Origin: Ustulina deusta
Lineage: Eukaryota > Ascomycota > Sordariomycetes > Xylariales > Xylariaceae
DNA length: 64,000 bases
Assembly: GCA_023159155.1 (NCBI GenBank)
Contig: JAJNNX010000012.1
Span: forward strand, 186,001 to 250,000
Direction: 5' to 3'
The position numbers and the translations under genes are program-made. Below the pieces are notes generated by a model. The model ran no database searches and was not told the DNA's origin. It saw only the letters and a program-made list of their open reading frames with translations. Below are positions 47,266-58,299 of the stretch, piece by piece (the first letter of the stretch is position 1; the number at the start of each line of letters is the position of its first letter).

Positions 47266-48084
47266 CTAAAACACGCCCGTCTCCTTTGCCACGGCAACGA
47301 TAGCATCGACCACAGGCTGGACATCCGTGCTCTTGAGCACAACCCGATGGGCACCATCCCACTGCAGAAGCCTTGTGCACGCGGGATCTGTGTACTGCTC
47401 ATACAGCTCCTGATGGAGATGCAATCCCGGATCCGCAAGACCATGGACGTGGATCGACGGCAGCCGCAAGACGTGTTTCCCGCTTGCCATCTCCATAAGG
47501 TCCGGCGTCCCGCTGAGCCCGATCTCCGAGGGATTGCTAAGCAATGAGGACTGGAAGAGGCCGGGCTCGAGATTCACCAGCGGTGCGCGTGCCGCAAGCA
47601 CGACGGCGAACCTCCAGCCATCGAAGATGCCGTCGTCGCCCACTCCCGTATTCCCCCGCTTCCCCTCTTGCGTCCGCCGGAGCGCGCGCTGCTGCTGTCG
47701 GAAGAGCAGGCTCGCGGCCAACTTGGCGCCCTGGCTGAACCCCAGCAGTGCGACCCACGGCCCGTCGGCGCCCTCGGCGTCATCCGCGTCCATGGCCTCT
47801 CTGATCGCGCGGTCGATGTCGCGCACGGCCACCTCGTCGCCGAGTGCCTCATGCGTCGGCAGCCACCGCAGCCACCGCTTGAACGGCCCGTCGCCCGCGT
47901 ACACGGAGACGACGTCGGGTCCCGGCGCCGACGCGTACGGTGCCTCGGCGTAGACGAGGCGGAAATGCGGCTCCAGCCAGCGCGAGAGGACGCGGCATTG
48001 TGCGCGGAAGATGCGCGCGTTGGTCCCGCCGCCGTGCAGGCAGAGGATGCGCGGGTGGTGCAGGGTTGTGTCTGCGCCAGGCAT
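47266..48084 (-). CDS. FSH-family serine hydrolase
   Basis: This is a single-exon, 272-residue alpha/beta hydrolase of the FSH1 family, which includes LovG-type esterases and CtnB-like proteins of polyketide clusters. Visible elements are ILCLHGGGTNARIFRAQ (oxyanion-hole region, about 13-29), VYAEAPY, GFSQGAK with nucleophile Ser117, HVHGLADPG with Asp218, and WDGAHRVV with His246. That completes a Ser-Asp-His triad. An insertion of about 20 polar residues after LLFRQQQRA is unusual. The gene is markedly GC-rich, which opens long antisense frames at the same place (47534-48177) that I treat as shadows. The family hydrolyses thioesters or esters. Its place beside a reductase, a Zn2Cys6 regulator and a thioesterase hints at metabolite release or editing, but this is inference. 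Confidence 0.92.
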   Translation of the reverse strand: MPGADTTLHHPRILCLHGGGTNARIFRAQCRVLSRWLEPHFRLVYAEAPYASAPGPDVVSVYAGDGPFKRWLRWLPTHEALGDEVAVRDIDRAIREAMDADDAEGADGPWVALLGFSQGAKLAASLLFRQQQRALRRTQEGKRGNTGVGDDGIFDGWRFAVVLAARAPLVNLEPGLFQSSLLSNPSEIGLSGTPDLMEMASGKHVLRLPSIHVHGLADPGLHLHQELYEQYTDPACTRLLQWDGAHRVVLKSTDVQPVVDAIVAVAKETGVF

Positions 48085-49482
48085 TTTAGTTCCGCGCTTG
48101 AGGTGGGAGAAACGAGCGGGGTAAATGGGACGGAGATGGAGGGGGGGGGTAAAAGAATGTGGTTAGACGACAGCTGACCCCGACGATTGAGGGACGAGGA
48201 GGGAGTGCGGGGTGTTTTCGACAGTTGGGACGGTCTGGGCTGCTCTCTGTGAGTTGGGACAAGTCAAGCTTTCGGCCGATGTCGACCTCAACTCTCGTGT
48301 TGGCGAAGTTGCCGCCTCGCACATCAGAGTTAGCAGAGATAATAAGCGTCAGGAATGGACCCGAAACCCATCAGGCTTATCGGCGAGACAAGCCAATCAC
48401 AAAATCCCCTCGGGCTTCGCCAACTTCGTCTTACTTTAGTCAGCAGACGGCAGCTTCTGCTGCTTACAGTGGTTGAAGCTGAATATTTTAGGCGTTGAGA
48501 CGTCCTCTCGCTGACGCCCTGTATTCCCCCACAGGCCTCCTCTCTGACTCTATCCCGGCAGCTGTATATCGGAACGAGTCAAACGAGCTCTTTTTTTTTC
48601 TGTGTGGTAGATATCAGATCCCCGAGTCCTGATCAACTCTACGACTGTCGTTCTGTTTCATCCTATTCGTTCCTTATGCAGAAAAACTCCGGCCATATTA
48701 CAGGTCTAGAATGGATGGATGATCTATCTGGACTGTGGCTACTGTGTACCAATTGCTACATATAGTGGAGTGTGGTGATGTGATACGACAAGAGAGGCCG
48801 ACATAAGCTTAGGTGGAGCTTAGCCCCTGGCAGCACGTTGACTAAATAGGTGGCGTTGTAGTATTCGGTCAATTGATGCAAGTAGGTAAGTACCTATGGT
48901 AATACGTGAGCCACGGTAATGTTCGTTCAAGAAGGTATAGGTAGGTCAGTATCTTACATTCCCTTTTCTCCGCCATGTTGGGCGAGGCGTTGGTATCCCG
49001 CTACTTTCAGCCCATCGTGACCTGGCTGGGTCGGACAGCGTTTATTGCCTCGGCGATCGAACGTTTCCTACCCCGCATGTTCGCGCCGCCACCACTCGCG
49101 TTAAGCAAAAGTGATAGGAAATTGAGATTGCGGAGGCGAAGCATGATAGGCACTGGCAACGTCCCTGTGAATATTGCAATACTACCATACTGGTTGCAGA
49201 CTTGGGGACGCTAGATCGGGTCGGGTCCTTCTTAGAGAAGAGAGTGCTCCAGGGGAGGAATGCATGACTCGAGCTCTTGATTCTGGAATTTTGGTGAGTG
49301 TCTTGTAGCGATAATATCTCATCGCTATGGTGTGGCAAGAAAAAAAAAACTATCCTCTCAACTCGAGTCGCTACGTAAAGCAGCAGCGCTTGAAAGCTTA
49401 ACTCACCAAACTAAGATGTGAGCTCCAAGTACTACTGTCGAATGTTCATGTCGTAGACAGCTTAAATACGCTGTTGCTTCTC
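48085..49482. other. Intergenic interval
   Basis: Upstream region of the FSH hydrolase gene and 3' flank of the Zn2Cys6 gene. It has a G tract near 48141-48150 and a TAGGTAAGTACCTA motif near 48883. A plus-strand frame (48975-49214, ATG start, 79 residues) has no recognisable features. Confidence 0.45.
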
Positions 49483-51273
49483 TCAACACCAGCGGCGCCT
49501 CAGGACTTCGTCAGGTAATATAGAGACTTCAAAAGCACATGGGTCCTTGGACTCCTCAATCTTGATCCCAGATAGTATCGCACGGCAATGTTGTTCGAGT
49601 TCGACATCCATTTGGCCAACGCCCCTGTTGTGACGTTCGTACCATCGAATTGCCGTCTCGAGGGTGTAGGTAGTGACAAGCGAACCAAAACTTTGGCACA
49701 TGGTATGACACGCGCTGTTAGTACCAGAGACGGCGATATTATTCGCTAATCTGCGGCATTCCTCAAAAATCAAGGTGGTGGGCGATCGCTCAGCTTCAAG
49801 GTCCCTTGTTTCCAAGCCCTCTATTAATTGTGTCAGGAGATCATCCGAATTCTCGAGCAGTGAGCTGAGAACTGAGTTGTCGAGTATTGTCATGTAAAGA
49901 TCTAGGCGCAACGTCCAGTAATTATACATCATTCTTTGCCCGTAAAGCGTGTCAGAAGTCCACCCACTCTCCGACGATAACATTGTCGGGTACCCGCGTA
50001 CTGTAGCGCGATCAAGACGATTACGGGTGACTAAATCATTGTCAGGGAACTTGAAAGGACCACTGAAACCAACGATATCAGAGTTCTGCATCCATGCCTT
50101 GAGTCGAGATACAAGATCAAGAATGTTCCGAAGTACTCGCGCCGGCTGCCCGGTCTCGACATCATTAGGTTGCTCTAAATCGTCAGCGTGCCCTAATAAT
50201 TCGCACGCCTCCGATGATAGGTCGTAGAACTGGTGGTATGCGTTTTTCTTGTGGTTTCGGAATGGGCCGTATTTCCACATGTATGCACCGGCGCAAACCG
50301 ACCGCCGGCGATTGAGTCCTTGTATGATCTAGAAGGGACCATTAGATATCCCATCCCAGAATTCGGAAACAATTTGAGTGATTCTTACGAATATTACGCG
50401 ACAGAACGAGTAGATTTTTAGGTAAGGATCGATGGAGACCTTGTCAGGTCCAAGCTCTTGTAGGAAAGCGGCAATTCCCTGCATATGAGTGAGCCATCCT
50501 GTATTACCTGTGCTCCCAAACTGACATAGCTCAAATACGACGAAGACCGCCGTGACTACAAGCGATTGCAGTGGTGAGTAGGTAGTCATATCATTCCGTA
50601 GTTGTCGGAGAGCGGCATTGTAAAGCTGTAATCCCTTGCTAGCCAGCTGTGGTTGGTTGTTGACGTGTCCAGCCCAGCCCAGGGCAAGTGCAGACATGGC
50701 AAGCGGTAGTGCATCAATATCTTGCTCCCTCTCTTTGATTTCTCCCAACCAGGCCAATGGGGCTTCTTGATTTTCTGAACGTGGCATGCATATTTCCAGG
50801 AACTGACCCATGATAAACTCTACAGCCCAAACCTGAGAATCCAAGGTACGAGGTAGAGGCATGGCTGTAGCAAGCAGGGCCTTGGCGCGCTTGGCATAAG
50901 GACGAACCCTCTCTTTAGTCGGCCTTCTTCGCGGTACCAGCTGCTTGTCGCTTCGACCCGCGTCGGCGTTTGCCCAGGCGACATCCTCCACAGACGGATT
51001 CTTGAACCGAATGACTTTTTGGCCATCGGAGTGGGGGGTATCCGCGAAATCACCAGGAAAAGCATTGCGAAAAATAGTAGGCTGGTCGTATCCTTCACAC
51101 TCTCTCACCCCCTTTCGGCATTGTCCACAACCAGGTCTTTGCTCATCGCACTATAGAAAGAGACGGAACATATGAGTCAGGAGGTTGCCACGCATATAAG
51201 ACGCGAGGTTTCTTACCTTGATCTTCTTCCTCCTACAGGTCCTGCAGCCCTTAGATCGTGGGATGCCAACCAT
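49483..51273 (-). CDS. Zn(II)2Cys6 transcription factor
   Basis: Three exons (51273-51217, 51150-50389 and 50328-49483) give 554 residues. The binuclear cluster is split by the first intron (66 bp): C10-X2-C13-X6-C20-X6-C27-X2-C30-X6-C37 with the basic RRKKIKCDEQRPGC core. This is a textbook GAL4-type DNA-binding domain that binds CGG-type sites. A basic linker follows, then the large helical fungal-specific regulatory region (for example ALPLAMSALALGWAGHVNNQ and SLVVTAVFVVFELCQFGSTG) ending in RRRWC. The last Cys6-containing block, RKGVRECEGYDQPTIFRN, matches the common subfamily of pathway or nutrient regulators. It sits between the FSH hydrolase and the stand-alone thioesterase, all on the minus strand, so it may regulate them. 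That link is inferred. Confidence 0.95.
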
Positions 51274-52669
51274 GTTGTCGGTTCGCCTGACCTGTTAGTG
51301 ATAGGCGTTCTGATGTCCCTTCATCAGCAATCGCCAGCGGTCACCTTGCGCAAGTTCTGCGGTTCTGGCGTCGAGTTGAATTGGGGGGTTGATTGATGCG
51401 AATAGCGTCCATGTGCTGCAGATTTCATGTTAATCTCATTCACACAAAAGCCAATGGCACGTTACCCTAAAGCATGAAGGAGGCGTTTTAAGCGTGAAGC
51501 TGCACTGTGAACCGAATTGAGGGAGGTTTCAAGAACATAAGAGGTCATTTGTCAGAATGCACTAAATTACTTGCGGTATCAAGCAACACCACTCTAAACC
51601 TTGGTTCTCTATAGAAGGTAGGTCATGTCTCTTCACAGAAAGTCAGGCAGTAAATCCTATTTTCAATCTAAATCATTGTTTTCACGCGGATATGTCTTAC
51701 ATGACTGTCCTCGCGCCTCTTTTTGTGTTGAGGTGCAGTGTACAGCAAACCGTATTGTAGGAAATATCGCAATTGAATAGAGCTTGTTCGCAATACGCAG
51801 TACGCATGACAATAATATAGAGCTTGGAAAAGTAAATGATATGAGAGACATGGAGGTTTCAAAATTCGTGCTGTTATATATCTCCTTGGGTAGCTCCTAC
51901 ATGAAAAAAAAAAGCTCACAGAGATAGGTTTCAAAGGCGGATGGTGACTACCTATGTTCAATGTCTCTTGTTCGGACCCAGGAGGGCTGCCGTGAATCCA
52001 AAGACAACAAACCAACATGCCTTGGCAATTTTTTTGGCTTCTGATTGTTATTCAATCTTACATATCCGGCAGCTAGAATCAGATCCAAGTCCAAATATTA
52101 AGCAATCAGTCTGAAAGCAATATCAAGACGTTTCACCCGAGGAGCGTGCACCATCCCATAACCCTCGGGACTAACGACTTGGAAGTGCTCATGAACTAAC
52201 CAAATGGAAGCCGAGGAGATACCAAGACATGTCGTTTCGCCAGAAACCTGCTTATAGTAACTCAAGACAACACAGCATGAGAGAAACGCGTTCATCCCTA
52301 CATCGTGGCGAGGAAGTGAGTTAACTAGCCATACACCACGAAAGGAAATTAGATCCAGATCAAAGGAGAAGGAGCAACTGTTACGAAACGCCCAGTCTGA
52401 ATAAAAGTCACCTCTATAACTTGCTCAAACCCCAAATCTTCTTTCTGCAGGTACAATGGCAAAGTTTAGTAATAGACAAGCGACAACGGAACAAGGAATG
52501 GAACGAGAGGAATCTATAATATATCTAAACTGACTATAGTTGATGAAAGTGGTATCCACGATGCTACCTGTAACGCCACTTAAGAGATGCTTATGTTGCA
52601 TCCCCTTTACTTATTCAGTTGGTGTATGAAACCGCCGCCATGCATCCGTAAAACAAATAGACAGCCGTT
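51274..52669. other. Intergenic interval
   Basis: Upstream region of the Zn2Cys6 gene and 3' flank of the thioesterase gene. Open frames at 51663-52018 and 52098-52295 have no recognisable character. No gene was seen. Confidence 0.45.
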
Positions 52670-53675
52670 CTAGAAATTTCGTTCATCAAGTGCATCGGCC
52701 GCGGCCGCAATCTTTGCGGTTATATCTTTGATCTGTGTGAGTGTTAGCACATTGTTCCTCAATGTGAGACGCTCGTTCTATGGAACATAGCGATCGGTAA
52801 CATGCGACTTACGTATTTATCTTCAAAAATATTGAAGTGATGGCCATCTAGATCCACGACCTCTTTAATCCAACACGCTTCGTGATATAGATCCCAGCCA
52901 AGCAAACGGAGGTCGCGCGAATAGTCGACGAACGACTGGCCATCCTTGTGGACCAACTCTTTCGCACGCATTAGGATAGTTGGTGGTATTTCAGCCTCTC
53001 GTCCTTTCCAATCAGGCATTTCCCAGTGGGTGATCATCATCCGAGCATGTGTCATATTCAAGTCGACCTTCTCACGTAAAGGCATTGCCTTGAGCTCCTC
53101 GGGTGATTTGATGATAGGCTGTGCCGTCAGCTCAGGCATGTCCCGTAGCTCGTATAACCGCTTCGTATATACGCTGTCGATGAAGACCATGCCTAGGACG
53201 GTAAACTTGGGCCGCGTCGAGTCAACTGGCCGGTTTGCAAGCTGCCACGCTACTTCAAGAGATAGAAGCCCTCCCAAGGACCAGCCTTCAGGTGGCATTA
53301 GTCAGAGCTGCTCCGGAGGGTTACGGCAAGTGCACCGTCAACATGACTGCATGTCGCAAGTAGAGCTCAATAAATATGAAGGGAAGACGCAGAATCGGCC
53401 AACTTACCCCCTAATAGGATCTCTCCTCCTTCAGGCAGCACTTTCTCCATAAGCTCGATATAGTGACTGGCCATGCCAGAGATGCCGCTTTCCCAGTAGC
53501 CTCCCTCATCAAGCCGGGAATTCTGGATGCCGTAGAGAGTGCGGCCGACGGGATATAGGCAATGGTAGCTGAATGTGGTGCCGCCGCCATCGTGCAATAG
53601 GATCAGCGGAGCGGGTTGCTTGTCGAGCCACGGAGTAGCCGGGCCCTCGTAGATGAGGGCTGGGTTCTCTAACAT
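52670..53675 (-). CDS. Stand-alone thioesterase (alpha/beta hydrolase, PKS/NRPS-TE type)
   Basis: Three exons (53675-53408, 53285-52813 and 52732-52670) give 267 residues. The fold markers are APLILLHDGGGTTFSYHCLYPVG, LYGIQNSRL, a cap-free core, the nucleophile elbow GGWSLGG with Ser92 (GxSxG) assembled across the 122-bp first intron, VLGMVFIDSVY, and DLDGHHFNIFEDKY, which carries the likely catalytic His. The last tiny exon adds a helical tail (IKDITAKIAAAADALDE). It belongs to the thioesterase domain family that ends polyketide and peptide synthases. Here it is a free-standing enzyme, as in several fungal clusters where it trims or edits acyl-carrier intermediates. No synthase lies within the window. 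I chose ATG 53675 because upstream frames have no ATG. Confidence 0.9.
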
Positions 53676-54369
53676 CTTTTTATACGTGCGAAGAGGGCAC
53701 GCTGTGCTACGGCAAGAGACTTCCAAAGTTCTTTGGAACAGGCTGTCTCCTTTTCCCTCCTTCGTCCACTAGACTTGTAGTAAGCATGGAGATGTACAAA
53801 TGTACCTTAGGTATTCTCGGAGTGTCCTTGCAGTAACATCCGGCGTACAATGCCCCGCAATGCAGCTATCACCTGACCCCACTACGCGCAGACCACCTAA
53901 GCAACCTGGACTAGAGACCTCGGGACAGGGAGCTTTCAATAGCGGGGTAAGTCCCCTTGTTTTAATAAAACGGATAGCTCCATAAAAGGTGTGAATTGTA
54001 AATGCCCAGGAACTTGGAACTTCAACATTGAAGGTTGAAGCACCTGGGCACCTGCAGTGCCCTTCAAGTACCTTACCTACTCGGTAGGTCCTAATAGGTA
54101 TGAGAGATTATGCCATTATTTCGTATCGTAGCTTAGATATCTCCTGAGGTAGGTAGGTATACAGATCTCAAAGCTACATGCAAAGGGCCACCGTTATCAG
54201 CTTCTCTCCATGTTTTTGCCATTTTTTCTTCCATATTACTACCCTTTATAAACCTTGTGTGTTGTAATATCTGCTTTGCGCCGGTATCTCGGAGCTAATT
54301 ACCAAGCGCAACTAATCAACCCAACATCCCAGTCCATCCATCCAGTCAGTCAGTCAGTTAAAGCCTTAC
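53676..54369. other. Intergenic interval
   Basis: Upstream region of the thioesterase gene. It contains GAGGTAGGTAGGTATA near 54146 and a (CAGT)n run at 54343-54358. No gene was seen. Confidence 0.5.
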
Positions 54370-54780
54370 TCAAAGTCTTCCGAAGAGAGTGGCCGATTGT
54401 CGAGGATCTGGCCCATGTGAGTCGTGCCGATAGCCTCGCATGGTAAGGGAGACCTTAAAGAATTCAGCCGGGCTGATGTGGAATCCAGACTTGCCTCCTA
54501 CTCGACTGGCATGGTCTAGGTGGACGAAGCTGTTAGCACCGATGTTCTCGCCGTCTTTAGCCGGCTCCCAAGCAAGACCCAGGAACTCGCAGTCGTCAAT
54601 ATACCGCTCAAAGGAGCTCATGTATAGCTGCCCGGCAAAAAAATTCAGTGCTGTAACGAGCCGACGAGGTATCGCCCTGTCTCCATTGACCTCAAGAACT
54701 GTGTACAAGTCCAGTTTGTCCAGTGGCGACTGCGTTGTTTGAGCTGATACTACAGGATGTTGATGAAGCTGTGAAAGCAC
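54370..54780 (-). CDS. Uncharacterised 136-residue ORF, possibly a gene fragment
   Basis: This is an uninterrupted minus-strand frame with protein-like composition (segments PRRLVTALNFFAGQLYMSSF, ERYIDDCEFLGLAWEP, NSFVHLDHASRVGG, GFHISPAEFFKVSLTM). I do not recognise the domain. Aromatic and acidic residues are evenly spread, unlike a random frame. GC content is normal here but drops sharply just to the right, where a decayed gene starts. It may be the surviving end of a larger ancestral protein truncated by the neighbouring AT-rich block. A spliced continuation upstream was not found. Confidence 0.38.
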   Translation of the reverse strand: MLSQLHQHPVVSAQTTQSPLDKLDLYTVLEVNGDRAIPRRLVTALNFFAGQLYMSSFERYIDDCEFLGLAWEPAKDGENIGANSFVHLDHASRVGGKSGFHISPAEFFKVSLTMRGYRHDSHGPDPRQSATLFGRL

Positions 54781-55238
54781 CTGCTGTGCAGGCGTACTTG
54801 AGGGGGCCTAAGCAGCGGTTCGCTCCTGTTGTTTGGCTTTTTTTTGTTACGGGCATGAAGCTTATTAAGGGGGTGAAAATGGAGTACTTAACTTTGGGAA
54901 CTACGGCATTCACGGGAAATATTAGTATCGATATATCTACGCTTGGTATAACTTTTGGTCTAAAGGATTACGGGACTAGAATGAATAATGCTAAGACGAA
55001 ATTTAATTAGGATTTTGAATTTGGTTTTGCGTTTTGTATTAAGAGGCTTAGGTTTGGACGAAAGTTAAGACTAAAGAGTAATTACAATAAGGGTGCCCTT
55101 CTGGCGAGTGGAATAGATAAAAACAACGACAAAACAGAGTTTGTTTTAGTGGATGACGTGGATAGTTCTGACGTTAAAAATGGGAGATTTGTTTCTAATG
55201 TAGCTGAAAATTGTAATGTTTATTGTACTTTCGTGTAA
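54723..55238 (+). pseudogene. Decayed gene fragment with one in-frame TAG, RIP-like
   Basis: One frame runs from about 54723 to a TAA at 55236-55238 with a single internal TAG at 55008-55010, directly before DFEFGFAFCIKRLRFGRKLR. Protein features continue smoothly on both sides: VVWLFFVTGMKLIKGVKM upstream, then YNKGALLASGID and KTEFVLVDDVD downstream. From about 54850 on, the coding strand is strongly enriched in T at the expense of C. CAG-to-TAG is the change expected from repeat-induced point mutation. The xVTGxKxxKG and DFxFAFxxxRLRFGRK pattern reminds me of a C-terminal domain seen in many uncharacterised fungal proteins, from memory and unverified. I infer an inactivated gene copy. A readable stop or sequencing error cannot be excluded. 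Confidence 0.5.
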
Positions 55239-56735
55239 CTAAAGTATTTAATTTTTATAATCGATTAAGATATAAAAGAAGTTTATAAAGTTAGAAGTTG
55301 ACCGAACTAACCTAATTTTTTTTACTTATAAATGTGCTTTTTTATATTTTTAATATTGTTATAAATACACTCCTTTGATAAATTTGTATTAATTAGTATA
55401 TAAGGTGTGATATAGTCATAGGTAGCCTGGGTTTTCTCCTCTGTCTAACTATGCTTTTTAGAATTGCATTAATAGAATGAATGTTTTTTAACTACAGCTT
55501 TAACTAATCACTTCCTGCAGCTAAGCCCTGCTCTTGCTGCTAGACAAAGGATAGGACTAAAGTAGCAAGCTGAGCAGCAATTAGTATTGCTATTCGAGTT
55601 TTTAATATAATATCAATGATTTTGTTATAGCTGTTCTTCTTCCCTGCTAGCTAGTAAGAAAATACATGTTTTTTTAAACAGACTAAAGTTAATATTCTTC
55701 TTTTGTCTGCTGTTGGATTAATATATAAAAACGTTTTTATTTCTATTAGTTGAGTGTAAATAAAAGACGCTAGAATATTTAGCTAGAAAAGCTCGGCTAA
55801 GATTTGCTCTATTGTTTATGCTGCGGCAAAAATAAGTGTTTGGTTGTGTAATGCCTAAGAGTTCGTTCCAATAGGTAATCATTGACTGCCCTCTGATAAT
55901 GGCCGGCATTGTTCCGACCGGATATTACCTGCAGGCGACTCGCCGCATTGGAGAGGCGACCTGCCAATGCTAAAGACGTGATTTTATCTCTGCTTGGGTA
56001 CGAAACCACATGATTTTATAGAACGGATAGAGTTGCTTCACCAGTAATTTCAGGCGCTGTGGGGGATGAAGCCTTGATCCGGGACAGTCGAAGTGACGGT
56101 TCAGGTTAGTAGCGACTCTAGAAGTGAAAAGAGCGGTTTTGTTTTTGTAATAGGTAAAATATTAATTCGATTATAGGTTTCCCGCCGCTTTTTCTTTTCT
56201 TTTTCCTTTTCTCTAAGTCAAACCCCTTTGTCAAGGTATTCAATCGACTCCTGGGACGTCTGGAAATTGGAACCTTATGCTGTGACATTGATACTTATGT
56301 GCCGCTGATCAGACACTAATCCGATCTCTATAGGATCTTCAGGCTGATTTGATTCGAGTTGTAAGTTCAGTACCTATGTACTTCCTAGGTTAGGTACCTA
56401 TAGGTATCTACCTAATGTATGTTAATCTGTGAGGCGGAGAGGGATTGCGGCCAGTTGCCAGCTGGTTAGGAAGACTGCCGGGTGTAAGTCAATGGCTCGC
56501 GCTCATGGTCTTCGCGACCGGCCCTTGCTTTTGCGCCGACCCCACTTCAATCGCCAACACACAGCAACCAGAAACACAATTCAATTCGCATTTGACGCGT
56601 CGCGGAGCTAGAGACCGCGTGCCATTGAGTCTTCAAACCAGCTGTCCTCCATCCAGGCGCATATCTTCATTTCCCCAATTCCATCTAACTCACAGGCGCC
56701 TTGATTTAAAACCGGGAATTCCTCGTTTTCTTGGC
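55239..56735. other. AT-rich, probably repeat-derived block and promoter of the next gene
   Basis: 55240-55860 is among the most AT-rich DNA in the window and continues the composition of the decayed gene on its left, with many stops in all frames. It is probably degraded repeat sequence. From about 56300 composition returns to normal. A TAGGTACCTATAGGTATCTACC stretch is at 56391-56412, ahead of the HIRIP3-like gene. Confidence 0.5.
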
Positions 56736-58299
56736 ATGGCTCCGTCCAGCAAAGCGCTAGAGACGTGCCTCAAAGAGGCGACGCACCAACTCTACGCCGC
56801 GGATCCCAACGCCGTGACGGTCAACTCAGTCCGTCAGCGCGTCGAGGAAGAGAATGATCTTGCGAAAGGCTTCTTTGTGACACCGGAATGGAAGGCGCGC
56901 AGCAAGGTATTGATTACCGAATTCGTCGTAAGTGGCTACAGACTCCAAACCTTGGTCCGTACCGCTGGATTAACCAAGACGTGTACAGCAAGGATTGCTA
57001 GCGAATGACCCCCCTTCCTCCATCCCGGAGCCAAAAGTCGAACAAGATACCAAGCATGGCGTGAAACGATCTTCAAGCGATGAACCATCCTCACCCCCCG
57101 CAGCAAAGCGCCATAAGAAAGCCAGTTCTGCCGCAGCGCCCAGGAACCCGAGACCCAAGAAAGAGTCTTCTAGTTCCGCTCTCAGCGAATTGAGTGACTC
57201 GGATGTAAAACCTGAGAAAGAGAACAAGAAGAAGGCAACTAAGAAGGAGAGTAGACGGAAGCAGGAGTCAGACTCGGAGTTAAGCGACCTCGACTTATCA
57301 GAAGACGAACCTAAGCGGAATAAGAAAGCAAAACGGCCCGCATCAACTCGCAAGTCTAAGAAAGAGGAATCCGAATCTGAGCTCAGTGACCTAAGTTCCT
57401 CCGAAGACAAGCCGAAATCTACAAAGAAGCGTGATCGCAAGTCAAGAAAGTTGGAAGATTCAAAAGATGATAAGAAAGGCGGTAGTATCGAAGTCTCAGC
57501 GTCGCAATCGAAGCACAAAAAGCGCACGGCCACGGCGAGGCGAACTACAAAACGCACAAAGGTTGAATCGGACAGCGAAGATGAGAAGGGCGTGGAAGCC
57601 AATGTTGAAGGGAACGAATCCCCAGCGGGGGTGAAGGTTGAAGGGGATGCCGCTGCGAAGGATGAGGGTTCGGAGGAAGATACTAAGCTAGAGAAGAAAG
57701 CAAACAAGCCATTGGTAGACGATTCGGACTCATCATTATCGTCAGTACTCGACGAACCGCCTCCAAAGAAACGCAAGGGCAAGGGTGCAAAAGAAGCTCC
57801 TAAACCCAAGGGACCTATGTCCAAGGAATTGACAGGAGATGAAGCAGAGATCAAAAAGCTGCAAGGACAGCTAGTCAAATGTGGAGTGCGCAAAATATGG
57901 GGTATTGAACTGAAGAAGTACGGCAGTGACGGGAAAGCGAAGATCAGACATCTTAGAGACATGCTTCGTAATGTGGGAATGGATGGTCGCTTTTCGGAGG
58001 CAAAAGCTAGAGAGATTAAGGAGAGGCGAGAACTAATGGGTGAGTTGGAGGCCGTCAACGAGATGAACGAACTTTGGGGACTCGAGGGCCGCAGCGGGCG
58101 TGCATCACGCAGCAAGGTGGTGCACAAATCACTGAAAGAGGAATCGGATGAAGATGACAACGACAACGACAAGAACAACGACGACGAACAGGAGCCGGAC
58201 GGTCAGAATGACGAGGACAGTAAGGTCAAAGCCAATTCACGGGTATCTAAAAGGATGGCAGACCTTGCATTTCTTGGAAGTGAGAGTGAGTCGGAATGA
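56736..58299 (+). CDS. HIRIP3-like nuclear protein with an N-terminal DEK_C-type domain
   Basis: Two exons (56736-56927 and 56989-58299) give 500 residues. The N-terminus (about 5-64: LKEATHQLYAADPNAVTVNS, then VRQRVEEEN) resembles a DEK_C helical domain. A very charged, lysine/serine/acidic middle follows, with repeated SELSDLDLSEDE-like units typical of CK2 targets. A conserved block near 350-425 (KCGVRKIWGIELKKYGSDGK, AKIRHLRDMLRNVGMDGRFS, EAKAREIKERRELMGELEAV) matches the C-terminal region of HIRIP3-type proteins. HIRIP3 is a histone-chaperone-like partner of HIRA, binding H2A-H2B through a CHZ motif. An acidic C-terminus ends the protein. The expected location is the nucleus. The serine-rich 402-codon minus-strand frame (56970-58178) is the complement of these repeats and not a gene. 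Confidence 0.85.

Noticed and set aside
47534..48177. Plus-strand open frames antisense to the FSH hydrolase gene
   Set aside because: GC-rich coding DNA opens several frames. Only the minus-strand frame has the hydrolase motifs and the Ser-Asp-His triad.
48975..49214. 79-residue plus-strand frame between the FSH hydrolase and Zn2Cys6 genes
   Set aside because: ATG start and a hydrophobic stretch, but no recognisable family and no context support.
56970..58178. 402-codon serine-rich minus-strand open frame
   Set aside because: It is the exact antisense of Lys/Glu/Ser repeats in the HIRIP3-like gene, where AGA/GAA/TCC codon use opens the reverse frame. No family resemblance.
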